Source of the DNA: Chloroflexota bacterium
GTDB taxonomy: Bacteria; Chloroflexota; Dehalococcoidia; Lucifugimonadales; UBA826
DNA: 64,000 bases
Reading direction: 5' to 3'
Assembly: GCA_002722155.1 (NCBI GenBank)
Contig: PBKS01000015.1
Coordinates: 1-64,000, forward strand
Shown here: piece after piece, positions 47,257 through 55,305 of the stretch
Numbering within the stretch: the stretch's first letter is position 1
How the letters are laid out: the number at the start of each line of letters is the position of its first letter
Made by a program: the position numbers and the translations under genes
The notes under the pieces: model-generated
The model's input: the letters and a program-made list of their open reading frames with translations, nothing else
Databases searched by the model: none
Told to the model about the DNA's origin: nothing

Positions 47257-47286
47257 TTGACACTATTTGCCACTCTCCATAAACTT
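47257..47286 (+). promoter_or_regulatory. Candidate promoter for the MaoC pair
   Basis: A consensus -35 TTGACA (47257-47262), an 18-bp spacer and TAAACT (47281-47286) would start transcription near 47293, giving a leader of about 50 nt before the GTG at 47343. A second TATAAT lies at 47307-47312. Confidence 0.45.
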
Positions 47287-47342
47287 TCAGGGAATCAAAC
47301 TCACTTATAATGGAATACTTATCAATTAATGGGAGAGATGAA

Positions 47343-47816
47343 GTGTCTGAATCAGTAATAACGAAAGAGATGAAGGATGCGATCGGAGTCGAATCCGATC
47401 CTGTTGTATACCAAATAGAAGAAGGAGCAATCCTAAGGTTCGCTGAAGCTATAGGAGATACAAATCCAATTTTCAATGACAAAAATGAGGCTAGTAAAAC
47501 CAAATATGGAGGCATTGTGGCCCCTCCGACTTTTCTAAGGTCGATCGCGCATGTGAAAGCCCCTGAACCCAAAGTGCAGGTAAAAAGCCCATATCCCGCC
47601 AATGTTGATGGTGGAAGTGAATGGGAATACTTTGAACCAATTAAAGTTGGTGACACCATTACCGCTACTAGTTATCTAGCAGATATTAACGAAAGAAAAG
47701 GCGGTAAATTTGGTAGCATGCTAATCATGGTGAGGGAAACCAAATACATTAACCAACATGGTACGGTAGCAGCATTGCAGAGAACCACCGGAATCAGTTA
47801 CCAACCACCAGAATAA
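47343..47816 (+). CDS. MaoC-like dehydratase, non-catalytic N-terminal type subunit
   Basis: A 157-residue hot-dog-fold protein like FAS1-type/MaoC N-terminal dehydratases (PF13452). The usual A.A.GD.NPxHxD motif reads RFAEAIGDTNPIFND (about 33-46), with Phe at the catalytic His place, so this subunit is probably not catalytic alone. Also present is YGGIVAPPTFLRS. The start is GTG at 47343 with GGGAGAG upstream; the frame could start earlier at 47310 but with no ribosome binding site. The next gene has the intact motif, and the two likely form a heteromeric enoyl-CoA hydratase/dehydratase. Confidence 0.87.
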   Translation: MSESVITKEMKDAIGVESDPVVYQIEEGAILRFAEAIGDTNPIFNDKNEASKTKYGGIVAPPTFLRSIAHVKAPEPKVQVKSPYPANVDGGSEWEYFEPIKVGDTITATSYLADINERKGGKFGSMLIMVRETKYINQHGTVAALQRTTGISYQPPE

Positions 47817-47857
47817 ATCTGAGTTACGGATAGAATAGTACAAGGAGAACTAAATAC

Positions 47858-48283
47858 ATGGAACAAACATATTTTGAAGATGTCGAAGAAGGTTCATCGT
47901 TACCTACTGTAAGAAAAGACCCTACCTCTCAACAACTAGTGAAATATGCTGGAGCATCGGGTGACTTTTACCAAATCCACTATGATGTTGGGTTTGCCAA
48001 GAATAATGGACTTCCTGACATCATACTGCACGGAGCATTGAAAAACGCCTTCCTAGGCCAGCTAATGACAGATTACGCAGGACACGAAGGCACTCTAAAA
48101 AAATTGAGCGTCCAATACAGAGCGATGGATATACCTGGAACCCCTGTATTCGCCAAAGGTACAGTAAAGAAAAAATATGTGAAGGATGGAGAAAATTTTG
48201 TGGAATGCGAGATATGGTTGGAAAATCATGAAGGAAAATCCACAACACCTGGCTACGGTATAGTAACCCTTCCTAACAAGTAA
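47858..48283 (+). CDS. MaoC-like dehydratase, catalytic subunit
   Basis: A 141-residue hot-dog-fold (R)-enoyl-CoA hydratase/dehydratase (PF01575). The catalytic pair is intact: Asp36 and His41 in YAGASGDFYQIHYD. It goes on with the typical GLPDIILHGALKNAF and the C-terminal CEIWLENHEGKSTTPGYGIVTLP. AAGGAG lies upstream of the ATG. It is 41 bp after the MaoC N-type gene. Together they would hydrate a 2-enoyl-CoA to a 3-hydroxyacyl-CoA, or the reverse. The bidirectional terminator follows. Confidence 0.88.
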   Translation: MEQTYFEDVEEGSSLPTVRKDPTSQQLVKYAGASGDFYQIHYDVGFAKNNGLPDIILHGALKNAFLGQLMTDYAGHEGTLKKLSVQYRAMDIPGTPVFAKGTVKKKYVKDGENFVECEIWLENHEGKSTTPGYGIVTLPNK

Positions 48284-48320
48284 AGCCATTTAATTACATC
48301 GGAGTAACTAAAACCAAAAA

Positions 48321-48356
48321 AACCGTCTGGAAAATTAAGTACCAGACGGTTTTTTT
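48321..48356. terminator. Bidirectional intrinsic terminator
   Basis: AACCGTCTGG (48321-48330), an 11-nt loop, then CCAGACGGTT (48342-48351): a perfect 10-bp stem. T runs follow it on the plus strand (to 48356) and a stretch of A precedes it (48316-48322), giving a T run on the minus strand. It sits between the convergent MaoC gene and korB and can end both transcripts. Confidence 0.9.
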
Positions 48357-48377
48357 CGTGATTTAAACTAATGGCCG

Positions 48378-49244
48378 CTAAATTGTCAGACCATCCAACA
48401 GACTCTCTATCGACTTCATTTCTTTCACTCCAATAGTGTCATGAATCTTTTGATCAAAGGTTGGTCTAGACACATCCTTATATACAAGACCCAACGGTAT
48501 TCCATCAGCGTTTAGGAGCTCCTGAGCAGCTTCTATATCTGACGGATCATGTCCTTCAGGTATCTCATAAGCAATCGCTTTTATCCCCTTTTTTTCGTTC
48601 CCTCGTAGGGCGTCGTATGTGTTGTTATATTCAGTGCAGGGTGATTGAACATGCACAATTGAAAAACCAGGGTGATCCATAGCGTCCGAAATAAGTTGGC
48701 TCATATCTTTCACTTTACTAGACATAGCCGAAGCAATATAAGAAACCCCAACGGTCAGGTATGTTCTAAGTGGATTCAAAGAACTTTCAACCTTACCGTA
48801 TGGAGTGGAACTAGTTACAACACCAAGTTCTGTAGTTGGGGAACTTTGGCCTTTAGTTAAACCATATACCCCATTATCCATTACAACAACAGTTACATTC
48901 AAATTACGGAGGGCTTGAGGGGCAATATGTTCCATCCCTATGCCTAAAAAATCACCGTCTCCGGCAACTACAACCACGTTGAGGTCAGGATTTCCCATTT
49001 TGATACCCATAGATATCGGCAGGGACCTACCGTGAATACCATGTATCCCGAAAGGTTGTTGTTTTTCCAGCATATGAACCATATTGCCAGAGCAGCCTAT
49101 TCCGGCCACAACTACCGTGTTCTCTATTGGTTTCTCATTTTGTGTGGTAAATTCCGTAAGAGCGCCTTCTATAGCCCTTCTTACCCCAAAATCGCCACAT
49201 CCAGGGCACCATTTAAAATCGTATTCCGGATTCTTCAGAGTCAT
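48378..49244 (-). CDS. korB: 2-oxoacid:ferredoxin oxidoreductase beta subunit
   Basis: A 288-residue beta subunit with the ThDP and one [4Fe-4S] site. WCPGCGDFG and GIGCSGN hold cluster cysteines, and the ThDP/Mg motif is VAGDGDFLGIGMEHIAPQALRNLNVTVVVMDNGVYGLTKGQ. The complex oxidatively decarboxylates 2-oxoglutarate (or a related 2-oxoacid) to the acyl-CoA, passing electrons to ferredoxin; in the reverse direction it can fix CO2. It starts within the korA stop (ATGA overlap). No ferredoxin subunit is encoded beside it. Confidence 0.93.
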   Translation of the reverse strand: MTLKNPEYDFKWCPGCGDFGVRRAIEGALTEFTTQNEKPIENTVVVAGIGCSGNMVHMLEKQQPFGIHGIHGRSLPISMGIKMGNPDLNVVVVAGDGDFLGIGMEHIAPQALRNLNVTVVVMDNGVYGLTKGQSSPTTELGVVTSSTPYGKVESSLNPLRTYLTVGVSYIASAMSSKVKDMSQLISDAMDHPGFSIVHVQSPCTEYNNTYDALRGNEKKGIKAIAYEIPEGHDPSDIEAAQELLNADGIPLGLVYKDVSRPTFDQKIHDTIGVKEMKSIESLLDGLTI

Positions 49245-50956
49245 ACAGTTGCACCATCCTTTACGGCAACATTCATCAATTCTTTAACATTTGCAACTAA
49301 ATCACGTACTTTAAAAGGAAGACCAGTGTACTGAGTTATTGGTATCGCATTAACCCCATCTCCCCTCAGAACTGAAGCAAATTGTCCCATGTAATTCAGT
49401 TCAGGAACAATTACCAATTCTTTTTCCTTAAGAGCACTCAGCATTTCTTCAGGCATGGGGTGGATATACATGGTGTAATACCAGGCCAAATCAACACCTT
49501 CTTCCTTGAGCGCATTAAAGGCATCAAACGCTGGGCCCTTGGAACCTCCCCATGGTACCAGGGCTATTCCAGAGCTTTCGTTTTCAGATTCAAAGGTCCC
49601 ATCATTTAACAATTTAAGTTTGCTGAAACGACGCTCCGTCATCTGTATATGTCTTGCAGGCAAATGAGTTGTATCACCCATAGCATCGTGTTCACTTCCG
49701 TTCGCAACATAGCTACCTGGGCCACCAGGTATTGGCATAGGTGAAAGTTCCCACCCGTCGTATCTTAGATACCCATTTGAGCCTTCATATACTTTACGAT
49801 TCTCCTCACTCAATGAAGCAAGGTCTGGCCTAGGTATATTCTGCCTTCTTTCAGAGAGAGCGTGTTCACTTAAAACAACTACTGGCCCTTGATATCTTTC
49901 TGCCCAATTCACCGACTTAACTCCAGCAACGAAACATTCTTCCACCGTTCCCGGCGCTATTACCGGCATCTTCATATCTCCGTGACCTGGGTAAAGAGCC
50001 GTAAGAAGATCTGACTGTTCGGTTTTGGTAGGGAGACCTGTGGAAGGTCCTCCTCTCTGAACATCTATAACAACTAGAGGTATTTCAGCCATCCAGGCGA
50101 GACCGATTCCTTCACCCATCAAAGTGAAACCTGGTCCTGCTGTGCTGGTCATTGCCTTTTTGCCTGCAAACCCAGCCCCAACTATACTAGTAATCGATTC
50201 AATTTCTGATGAAGATTGGTGAACAAATTTACCTTCTCCTATCAGATTTTGTTCCATCCAAAGTAGGATTGGGGTAGCTGGAGATATTGGATACCCAATA
50301 AAAGCATCAAGGCCAGCATGTGCAGCTCCCATGCTAAACGCAATGTTTCCATTTAATAAAACTTGTTCCCCTTCAGGTTTTATAGGATCTGCCAATTCTC
50401 CTAAATTAAATCCACTTTTCTGGGCTTCTGCGGACCCTAAGGATAGAGCCATGTTGTTGGAATCTATTATTTGCTGATCGCTATCTCTACCTCTTGTATA
50501 TCTTTGTTTATTAAACTCCTCAAGGATATTAATAGGAAGATCCACAAGATTGGCCAAAGCTCCCATTACCACAAAGTTGGCAGCTCGATTATTTCCTGTT
50601 TGTTTGGCTAATTCATCAAAATCCATTGCTAAGGTATTCGCTGACTCGTCAATCTCAAACTCACCCGAGTTATAAACAATAACGCCATCAGCCGCCACAT
50701 CATCCTTATGATTATCATAGGCATATTGGTTGAAGGCCACCAATACATCCAAATCATCGCCAGAACTCAATACTTCCTTAGTCGATATCCTAGTTTGTGT
50801 CCACGTCGGTCCGCCCCTGATCTGAGAAGGAAACGTCGAAAAAGTCTGGACATGATATCCAGACTGTGCCATCGCCTGTGCGAGTCCTTCTGCAGACGTG
50901 ACCACACCTTGTCCACCTTCGCCAGCAAACCGGACAACAAAGTCCTGCTTCTTCAA
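49241..50956 (-). CDS. korA: 2-oxoacid:ferredoxin oxidoreductase alpha subunit with fused gamma domain
   Basis: A 571-residue fusion. Residues 1-about 190 are the gamma domain (RFAGEGGQGVVTSAEGLAQAMAQSGYHVQTFSTFPSQIRGGPTW). Residues about 205-571 are the alpha domain, with FIGYPISPATPILLWMEQ, STAGPGFTLMGEGIGLAWMAEIPLVVIDVQRGGPSTGLPTKTEQSDL and VVIVPELNYMGQFAS-like (LVIVPELNYMGQFASVLRG). TTG start with GGGAGG upstream. This gamma-alpha fusion is the usual KorA form outside classical PorABCD systems. It probably acts in the TCA cycle. The 2-oxoglutarate assignment over pyruvate is by family resemblance. Confidence 0.93.
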   Translation of the reverse strand: MKKQDFVVRFAGEGGQGVVTSAEGLAQAMAQSGYHVQTFSTFPSQIRGGPTWTQTRISTKEVLSSGDDLDVLVAFNQYAYDNHKDDVAADGVIVYNSGEFEIDESANTLAMDFDELAKQTGNNRAANFVVMGALANLVDLPINILEEFNKQRYTRGRDSDQQIIDSNNMALSLGSAEAQKSGFNLGELADPIKPEGEQVLLNGNIAFSMGAAHAGLDAFIGYPISPATPILLWMEQNLIGEGKFVHQSSSEIESITSIVGAGFAGKKAMTSTAGPGFTLMGEGIGLAWMAEIPLVVIDVQRGGPSTGLPTKTEQSDLLTALYPGHGDMKMPVIAPGTVEECFVAGVKSVNWAERYQGPVVVLSEHALSERRQNIPRPDLASLSEENRKVYEGSNGYLRYDGWELSPMPIPGGPGSYVANGSEHDAMGDTTHLPARHIQMTERRFSKLKLLNDGTFESENESSGIALVPWGGSKGPAFDAFNALKEEGVDLAWYYTMYIHPMPEEMLSALKEKELVIVPELNYMGQFASVLRGDGVNAIPITQYTGLPFKVRDLVANVKELMNVAVKDGATV

Positions 50957-51208
50957 ATTATCCTCCCAAGAGCATTTTTAATTGGATCTCTTATTCACCA
51001 ATTTGATTAAATTTCATTTTTCAAACTCACAGTAACTGATCACTAGGCACGTTATTAATCTAGGAAGTATATATAACGATACCTAAGCTAATGTACAACA
51101 CCATCTGAAAATATATCAACCGACTTTTTATAGTGTCAATTTTGTGTTTGCATTCACAATCCAATTTTCGAATTTTAAAGCCAGATTTCCCAGCATTATT
51201 AGACCCAA
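50957..51208. other. Intergenic region, no gene seen
   Basis: This 252-bp gap lies between korA's start and the end of ccmB, both on the minus strand. No ORF, terminator stem or RNA fold was convincing. It must hold the korA promoter. ccmC, which often follows ccmB, is not here. Confidence 0.3.
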
Positions 51209-51901
51209 TTAATCTTCGATTATCATAGTGAAGCCGACCGCACCAACAACACAATAAACCACATCGAAAATAATCATAAGGATTATCCATTTAAGACTTT
51301 CATGCAAACTGGCTTCAGTCATAATCAAATAAGTCGATTCCACAGAACCCAAAATGATGGGTACCACAGCCGGGAGAAATAATATGGGTAACATTACTTC
51401 CTTAGCCCTCATGTTCATGGATATAGCTGCAAATAACGTCCCTGATAGAGACAGACCTAAAAGGGCGGGTAAAGATACACATATCATATCTAGGGGAGAC
51501 AGGGTTATATTGAACAATATTATTAAAACGGGTACTAATATCGCCTCTATGACTACCAAAAACATTAAATTGGATAGCACTTTTCCCAGAAAAATAACGT
51601 CTCGGCCTATTGGAGAAGTCAATAATCCTTGAAAAGCTCCAAGTTCCAACTCTGACAAAAAGACTCTGTTAAATCCCACCATTGAACCAAACAACATAGA
51701 AACCCAAAGTATCCCAGGTACAATCAAATTAACTGTGTTTGGGGTAGCCTCAAGAGCAAAGTTAAAAGTTACGACTACTAGAAAAGAAAACATAAAAACA
51801 GGCAATATAACATCTTTGCTCCTTATTTCTAGCAAGAAATCCTTTCTTGCAATCACAAATAGGTGGTAAAAATACATGCCCACCGATCTATAGAGGGTCA
51901 T
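51209..51901 (-). CDS. ccmB: Heme exporter permease CcmB
   Basis: A 230-residue membrane protein with about six TM segments, the permease of the CcmAB ABC transporter in system I cytochrome c maturation. The N-terminal FVIARKDFLLEIRSKDVILPVFMFSFLVVVTFNFA and the LELGAFQGLLTSPIGRDVIFLGKVLSN loop are typical of CcmB. CcmAB releases holo-CcmE from CcmC. The ATG at 51901 overlaps the ccmA stop by 14 bp; a further in-frame ATG lies 8 codons on. ccmC-ccmH are not in the window, while a CcdA gene lies at 54 kb. Confidence 0.88.
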   Translation of the reverse strand: MTLYRSVGMYFYHLFVIARKDFLLEIRSKDVILPVFMFSFLVVVTFNFALEATPNTVNLIVPGILWVSMLFGSMVGFNRVFLSELELGAFQGLLTSPIGRDVIFLGKVLSNLMFLVVIEAILVPVLIILFNITLSPLDMICVSLPALLGLSLSGTLFAAISMNMRAKEVMLPILFLPAVVPIILGSVESTYLIMTEASLHESLKWIILMIIFDVVYCVVGAVGFTMIIED

Positions 51902-52538
51902 CAACCAGCATCCCTTTTGTGATACGCAGGTTCCTGACATCCCCTTGATACGGGATTTGAGGGGAATGGGTAGTCATTAATATTGACCGCTCCTTTGCTA
52001 ACTCTCCTGTAATAATTTCCTCGAATAGCTGCAAAGACTCTCTATCCAAGCCCGATTCTGGTTCATCAAACAATAATATCTTTGGATCATGAAGAAGCGC
52101 GCGAGCTATAGCAACTCTTTTGATAAAACCATGCGACAAAGTCGCGATTTTACTATCCAATCTGTCAGAAAGCCCAATAAGGGAAGTTTTATTCAAAACT
52201 TTGCTGTTGATATCTTTAAGTGAATGTAATCGGGCAGAAAATTCCAAATTCTCTCGTACTGTAAGTTGAGAATATAAAAAAGGTTGATGAGCCACAAAAG
52301 CCAATTCAGACCTACAAATGTGGGGGTTGAGTTTTAGATCATTTCCTAATATTTTCACTCTCCCTGAATCAGAAGATACGAGAGAAGAAATGATCGACAG
52401 CAACGTGGTTTTGCCAGAACCATTAGCGCCTCGTATTATGACTATTTCTCCCGACGATAGACTAAGATACAAATTATCAATAACCCGATTTCTACCATAC
52501 GATTTCGTTAGGTTTTCTACTTCCAAAAGCGAATTCAT
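51888..52538 (-). CDS. ccmA: Heme exporter ATP-binding protein CcmA
   Basis: A 216-residue ABC ATPase. Walker A is RGANGSGKTTLL (about 35-46), the Q-loop lies in AFVAHQPFLYSQL, the signature is LSHGFIKRVAIARALL and Walker B is ILLFDEPESGLD, with the H-loop in LMTTHSPQ. CcmA drives heme/CcmE release in cytochrome c maturation together with CcmB, whose gene overlaps its end. It is adjacent to queF on the other side (divergent, 100-bp gap). Confidence 0.9.
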   Translation of the reverse strand: MNSLLEVENLTKSYGRNRVIDNLYLSLSSGEIVIIRGANGSGKTTLLSIISSLVSSDSGRVKILGNDLKLNPHICRSELAFVAHQPFLYSQLTVRENLEFSARLHSLKDINSKVLNKTSLIGLSDRLDSKIATLSHGFIKRVAIARALLHDPKILLFDEPESGLDRESLQLFEEIITGELAKERSILMTTHSPQIPYQGDVRNLRITKGMLVDDPL

Positions 52539-52638
52539 GCGATATACGTCCAGAACTTTAGTAAGGAAATCTGCCTTATTGCTATTTCGTTGTTACAATT
52601 AAAACATTAACTGGCGAATATAGCATTGGAGAGTGACT

Positions 52639-53058
52639 ATGCCCTCTATAGAAGATTTACAAACTGCTTATGAGGCATTAGATGACAAAATGGAAACTGT
52701 TTCTGAAGATTCCATAAATTCTGAGATGTTAATAGCTTTCGACTATGAATATCCAGGATCTGACAGCAACATCAGCATAGAAACTGACGAGTTCACAGCC
52801 GTATGCCCATGGACTGGACTCCCAGATTTTGGAACTCTAAGTATTAGATATGTCCCTTCTAATTTATGCATTGAACTCAAATCTCTGAAGTATTATTTGA
52901 TGGGATACACTGGGGTTGGAATTGTACAAGAACATGCCGCTAACAGAATATTAAATGACCTAGTCGATTGCTCCCACCCTGAAGAGATGACCGTAGAGCT
53001 CGCATACAAAGTGAGAGGCGGTATAACGACTAAAGTTTCGGTGCATTATCAGAATTAA
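52639..53058 (+). CDS. queF: NADPH-dependent preQ0 reductase
   Basis: A 139-residue QueF of the short (YkvM-like, unimodular) type. It reduces the nitrile of preQ0 to the aminomethyl of preQ1 for queuosine in tRNA. The catalytic Cys56 and Asp63 are in FTAVCPWTGLPDFG, and LCIELKSLKYYLMGYTGVGIVQEHAANRIL provides the substrate-binding region and the family Glu. The ATG at 52639 has GGAG 7 nt upstream. It is a single gene; other que genes are not in the window. Confidence 0.93.
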   Translation: MPSIEDLQTAYEALDDKMETVSEDSINSEMLIAFDYEYPGSDSNISIETDEFTAVCPWTGLPDFGTLSIRYVPSNLCIELKSLKYYLMGYTGVGIVQEHAANRILNDLVDCSHPEEMTVELAYKVRGGITTKVSVHYQN

Positions 53059-53164
53059 GTATGTAGTTATGGAAGTGATTTTGCTTATAGGTTAAACTTT
53101 CGCCCATCCTGTTGTGTAAGGATCTAAAAAAGTCGATAAGTGCACTCGAAATTAGGAGATTATT

Positions 53165-53932
53165 ATGACAAATTATGTAAGGTTCGAAAATAAGGGCAAT
53201 ATTTCTTTTGGCGTTCTCGAAGGGGATACCGTATCCGAAATTTCAAATGCACCGTTTGACTCATATCAGACGACAGGCGAAACATTTTCATTGTCGAACA
53301 TTAAACTATTATCTCCTGTAGCCCCTAACAAGGTTGTGGCTATCGGGCTGAACTATAAAAGCCATCTTGGTGGCAGACCAGGACCTGAAGCTCCTGAACC
53401 ATTCCTTAAAGCCTCTACTACTGTCATTGGGCACGGTGATGATATCGTCATACCTAAAATAGCACTAGAAGAAGGGGTTAAAATACAACCAGAGGCTGAA
53501 TTAGCGTTGGTGATTGGCAAAAAATGCAAAGGGGCCACTCAGGCCAATGCACTTGACTACGTGTTTGCGTATACCTGTGGTAATGATGTTTCTGCCAGGG
53601 ATTGGCAACAAAATGACTTGCAATGGACGAGAGCTAAATCATCGGACACTTTTGCACCAATAGGACCGTGGATGACAACCGGTCTCGACCCTACCAACAT
53701 CCAAGTGATTTGCAGGGTGAATGGAGAGGAAAAGCAGAACCAAAATACCTCAGACCTACTACATCCAGTAACCAAAATTATCGAATATGTTAGCGCTGTT
53801 ATAACTTTGGAAGTTGGTGATGTGATAATGACGGGGACCCCAGGCACCCCTGGCGACATTCATCCTGGAGATACTGTAGAAGTAGAGATCGGCGGTGTGG
53901 GAGTATTGAGCAACCCAGTTGTTTCAGGATAG
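53165..53932 (+). CDS. Fumarylacetoacetate hydrolase family protein
   Basis: A 255-residue FAH-fold enzyme. It starts with MTNYVRFENKGNISFGVLEGD and has VAIGLNYKSHLGG, a metal site from QPEAELALVIGK, GNDVSARDWQ and ADT-like (SSDTFAPIGPWM), and ends GDVIMTGTPGTPGDIHPGDTVEVEIGGVG. This is the general pattern of 2-hydroxyhepta-2,4-diene-1,7-dioate isomerase, acylpyruvase and oxaloacetate decarboxylase members, using one Mg2+ or Mn2+. Which reaction it carries out cannot be said. AGGAG is upstream of the ATG. Confidence 0.92.
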   Translation: MTNYVRFENKGNISFGVLEGDTVSEISNAPFDSYQTTGETFSLSNIKLLSPVAPNKVVAIGLNYKSHLGGRPGPEAPEPFLKASTTVIGHGDDIVIPKIALEEGVKIQPEAELALVIGKKCKGATQANALDYVFAYTCGNDVSARDWQQNDLQWTRAKSSDTFAPIGPWMTTGLDPTNIQVICRVNGEEKQNQNTSDLLHPVTKIIEYVSAVITLEVGDVIMTGTPGTPGDIHPGDTVEVEIGGVGVLSNPVVSG

Positions 53933-53948
53933 GCAATTCTGTCCCCAA

Positions 53949-53988
53949 CATGATTCGGAGTGAAAGACTATTTTATCTCCGAATCATG
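53949..53988. terminator. Inverted repeat between convergent genes (possible terminator)
   Basis: CATGATTCGGAG (53949-53960) and CTCCGAATCATG (53977-53988) are perfect inverted copies around a 16-nt loop, in the 57-bp gap between the FAH gene and ccdA. There is no clean T run on either side (only TTACATGTTTT follows), so it may work as a weak or factor-assisted terminator. Confidence 0.6.
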
Positions 53989-53989
53989 G

Positions 53990-54712
53990 TTACATGTTTT
54001 CTAACCTGAATCTCAAAAGTTCAGACCCATCCCCAAAAAGCCAATAAATAGCAATATACGCGCCCGCTATCACCATGGATAATTTACCAACTATCTCGAC
54101 ATAGGGAATCAGAATACTGAACAATCGCTGAGTTGCGTCTTCCCAATACAAAACAGCTACCGTCACAGCCGTCATGATTAACCCCATACCGAAACTGTAA
54201 GCAACTGAACCTACGACAACATTTATTAACCCACCTGTCGAAACACCAGCTCCAATTACAATTCCAAGGGCCGATAAAAAAACCGGCAAAGCACAGCTCA
54301 AAGAGGCCAAGGCGTATGCTATGCCAAACAAAAATACTTGATAAATTCCCCCGAATGAACCGAATGATAACTGATTAAAAAACCCGATAGATAAACTTCG
54401 CTTTGTTATGAGCAACCAAGCTCCGATAACACAAATCGACATTCCGACTATCAATCCTATAAAAGGAAGTAACGAACCTATCAATCTAAAACCTAGGGCC
54501 ATAAGAATCCCGAATATACCGAATACTGTGACGAATCCTAGGGCCATAATGATTCCGGTAACCAAACCCTTTACAAGTATGAACAAAGGCGAATGGGAGG
54601 CAGAAGAATTACTCAAATGAAAACCCACATAGGCCGGGAACATGGCTGCACCACAAGGATTAAAAGCTGCCACTGTCCCTGCAGTAAAAGCAAACAGGAT
54701 CGATACATCCAT
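53990..54712 (-). CDS. ccdA: CcdA/DsbD-type thiol-disulfide membrane transporter
   Basis: A 240-residue protein with six TM segments. The redox cysteines are Cys20 in FNPCGAAMFPAYVGFHL and a second in ASLSCALPVFLSALG (about 139). CcdA carries reducing equivalents from cytoplasmic thioredoxin across the membrane to periplasmic thiol enzymes, keeping apocytochrome c reduced. It fits the ccmAB genes nearby, though unrelated genes lie between. Alternatively it may serve other extracytoplasmic thiol proteins. Confidence 0.87.
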   Translation of the reverse strand: MDVSILFAFTAGTVAAFNPCGAAMFPAYVGFHLSNSSASHSPLFILVKGLVTGIIMALGFVTVFGIFGILMALGFRLIGSLLPFIGLIVGMSICVIGAWLLITKRSLSIGFFNQLSFGSFGGIYQVFLFGIAYALASLSCALPVFLSALGIVIGAGVSTGGLINVVVGSVAYSFGMGLIMTAVTVAVLYWEDATQRLFSILIPYVEIVGKLSMVIAGAYIAIYWLFGDGSELLRFRLENM

Positions 54713-54749
54713 AATTGAAGCTATGCCTTCCTGACTTGGTTAAGTTAAG

Positions 54750-55112
54750 CTATCTGCTTCTGTTTCCTGGCAATCCGCCCCACCAAGACTTGAATCTATT
54801 CCAAATCACACGAGGTCGCTGAAGGAAAATATGGCAAACAAAGGTGAGGTAGGAAACAAGCAAAAAAGTGATACTCAAAACAGCTAATACATTGAATTTA
54901 GTAACCATGAACCCCAAGAAGGCCAAACCAGACAAAGCTAAACTACTAAACGATGAAAGTGGTCCTAATTTTCTCTCTCTACTAAGATAAAAGATGTTGA
55001 TAATATGATCACGAATTGATTCAGGCGAATTCTCAGTTACAGAATGTTCCTCAGGAAGATCTGGTGTACTTTGAAGTATATTTTCAATCTCGTCCTTATA
55101 TCTATCTGACAT
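54750..55112 (-). CDS. Small membrane protein, two predicted TM segments
   Basis: A 120-residue protein I do not recognise. It begins MSDRYKDEIENILQSTPDLPEE, an acidic soluble part, then two hydrophobic segments (about 58-76 FSSLALSGLAFLGFMV and 79-100 NVLAVLSITFLLVSYLTF), and ends with a basic, Trp-rich tail (WNRFKSWWGGLPGNRSR). The start at the ATG is preferred over TTG six codons upstream. It may be co-transcribed with ccdA, whose start is 37 bp beyond its stop. Confidence 0.65.
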   Translation of the reverse strand: MSDRYKDEIENILQSTPDLPEEHSVTENSPESIRDHIINIFYLSRERKLGPLSSFSSLALSGLAFLGFMVTKFNVLAVLSITFLLVSYLTFVCHIFLQRPRVIWNRFKSWWGGLPGNRSR

Positions 55113-55255
55113 GGCTTCAAATAGCTCCAAAAATTAACAACATCTCATTACGAATCGTAAGGTAAACTCAGAATTTGTGTCAATAACATTATCCAGATAA
55201 TTATAGGAGCCAAAATTTAACCTGACTTGATAAATATCACTAGCATTTTGTGTAA

Positions 55256-55264
55256 TGATATAAT
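55256..55264 (+). promoter_or_regulatory. Candidate extended -10 promoter for tig-clpP-clpX
   Basis: TGATATAAT, an extended -10 (TGnTATAAT), lies 42 bp before the tig start. A possible alternative is TTGATA (55227-55232) with TGTAAT (55251-55256), 18-bp spacer. The same nine bases are found before rny on the minus strand (63954-63946). Confidence 0.5.
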
Positions 55265-55305
55265 TATCATCCTGCTTTTTGAAAAATCACTCCTAGGAGA
55301 CATCA

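Noticed and set aside
47225-47659. 144-codon minus-strand frame over the first MaoC gene
   Set aside because: It is antisense to a clear MaoC-family protein and has no family features.
51060-51290. Cys-rich 76-residue minus-strand frame near ccmB
   Set aside because: It overlaps the ccmB C-terminus in another frame, has no ribosome binding site and has no recognisable motif. The cysteines come from the gene overlap.
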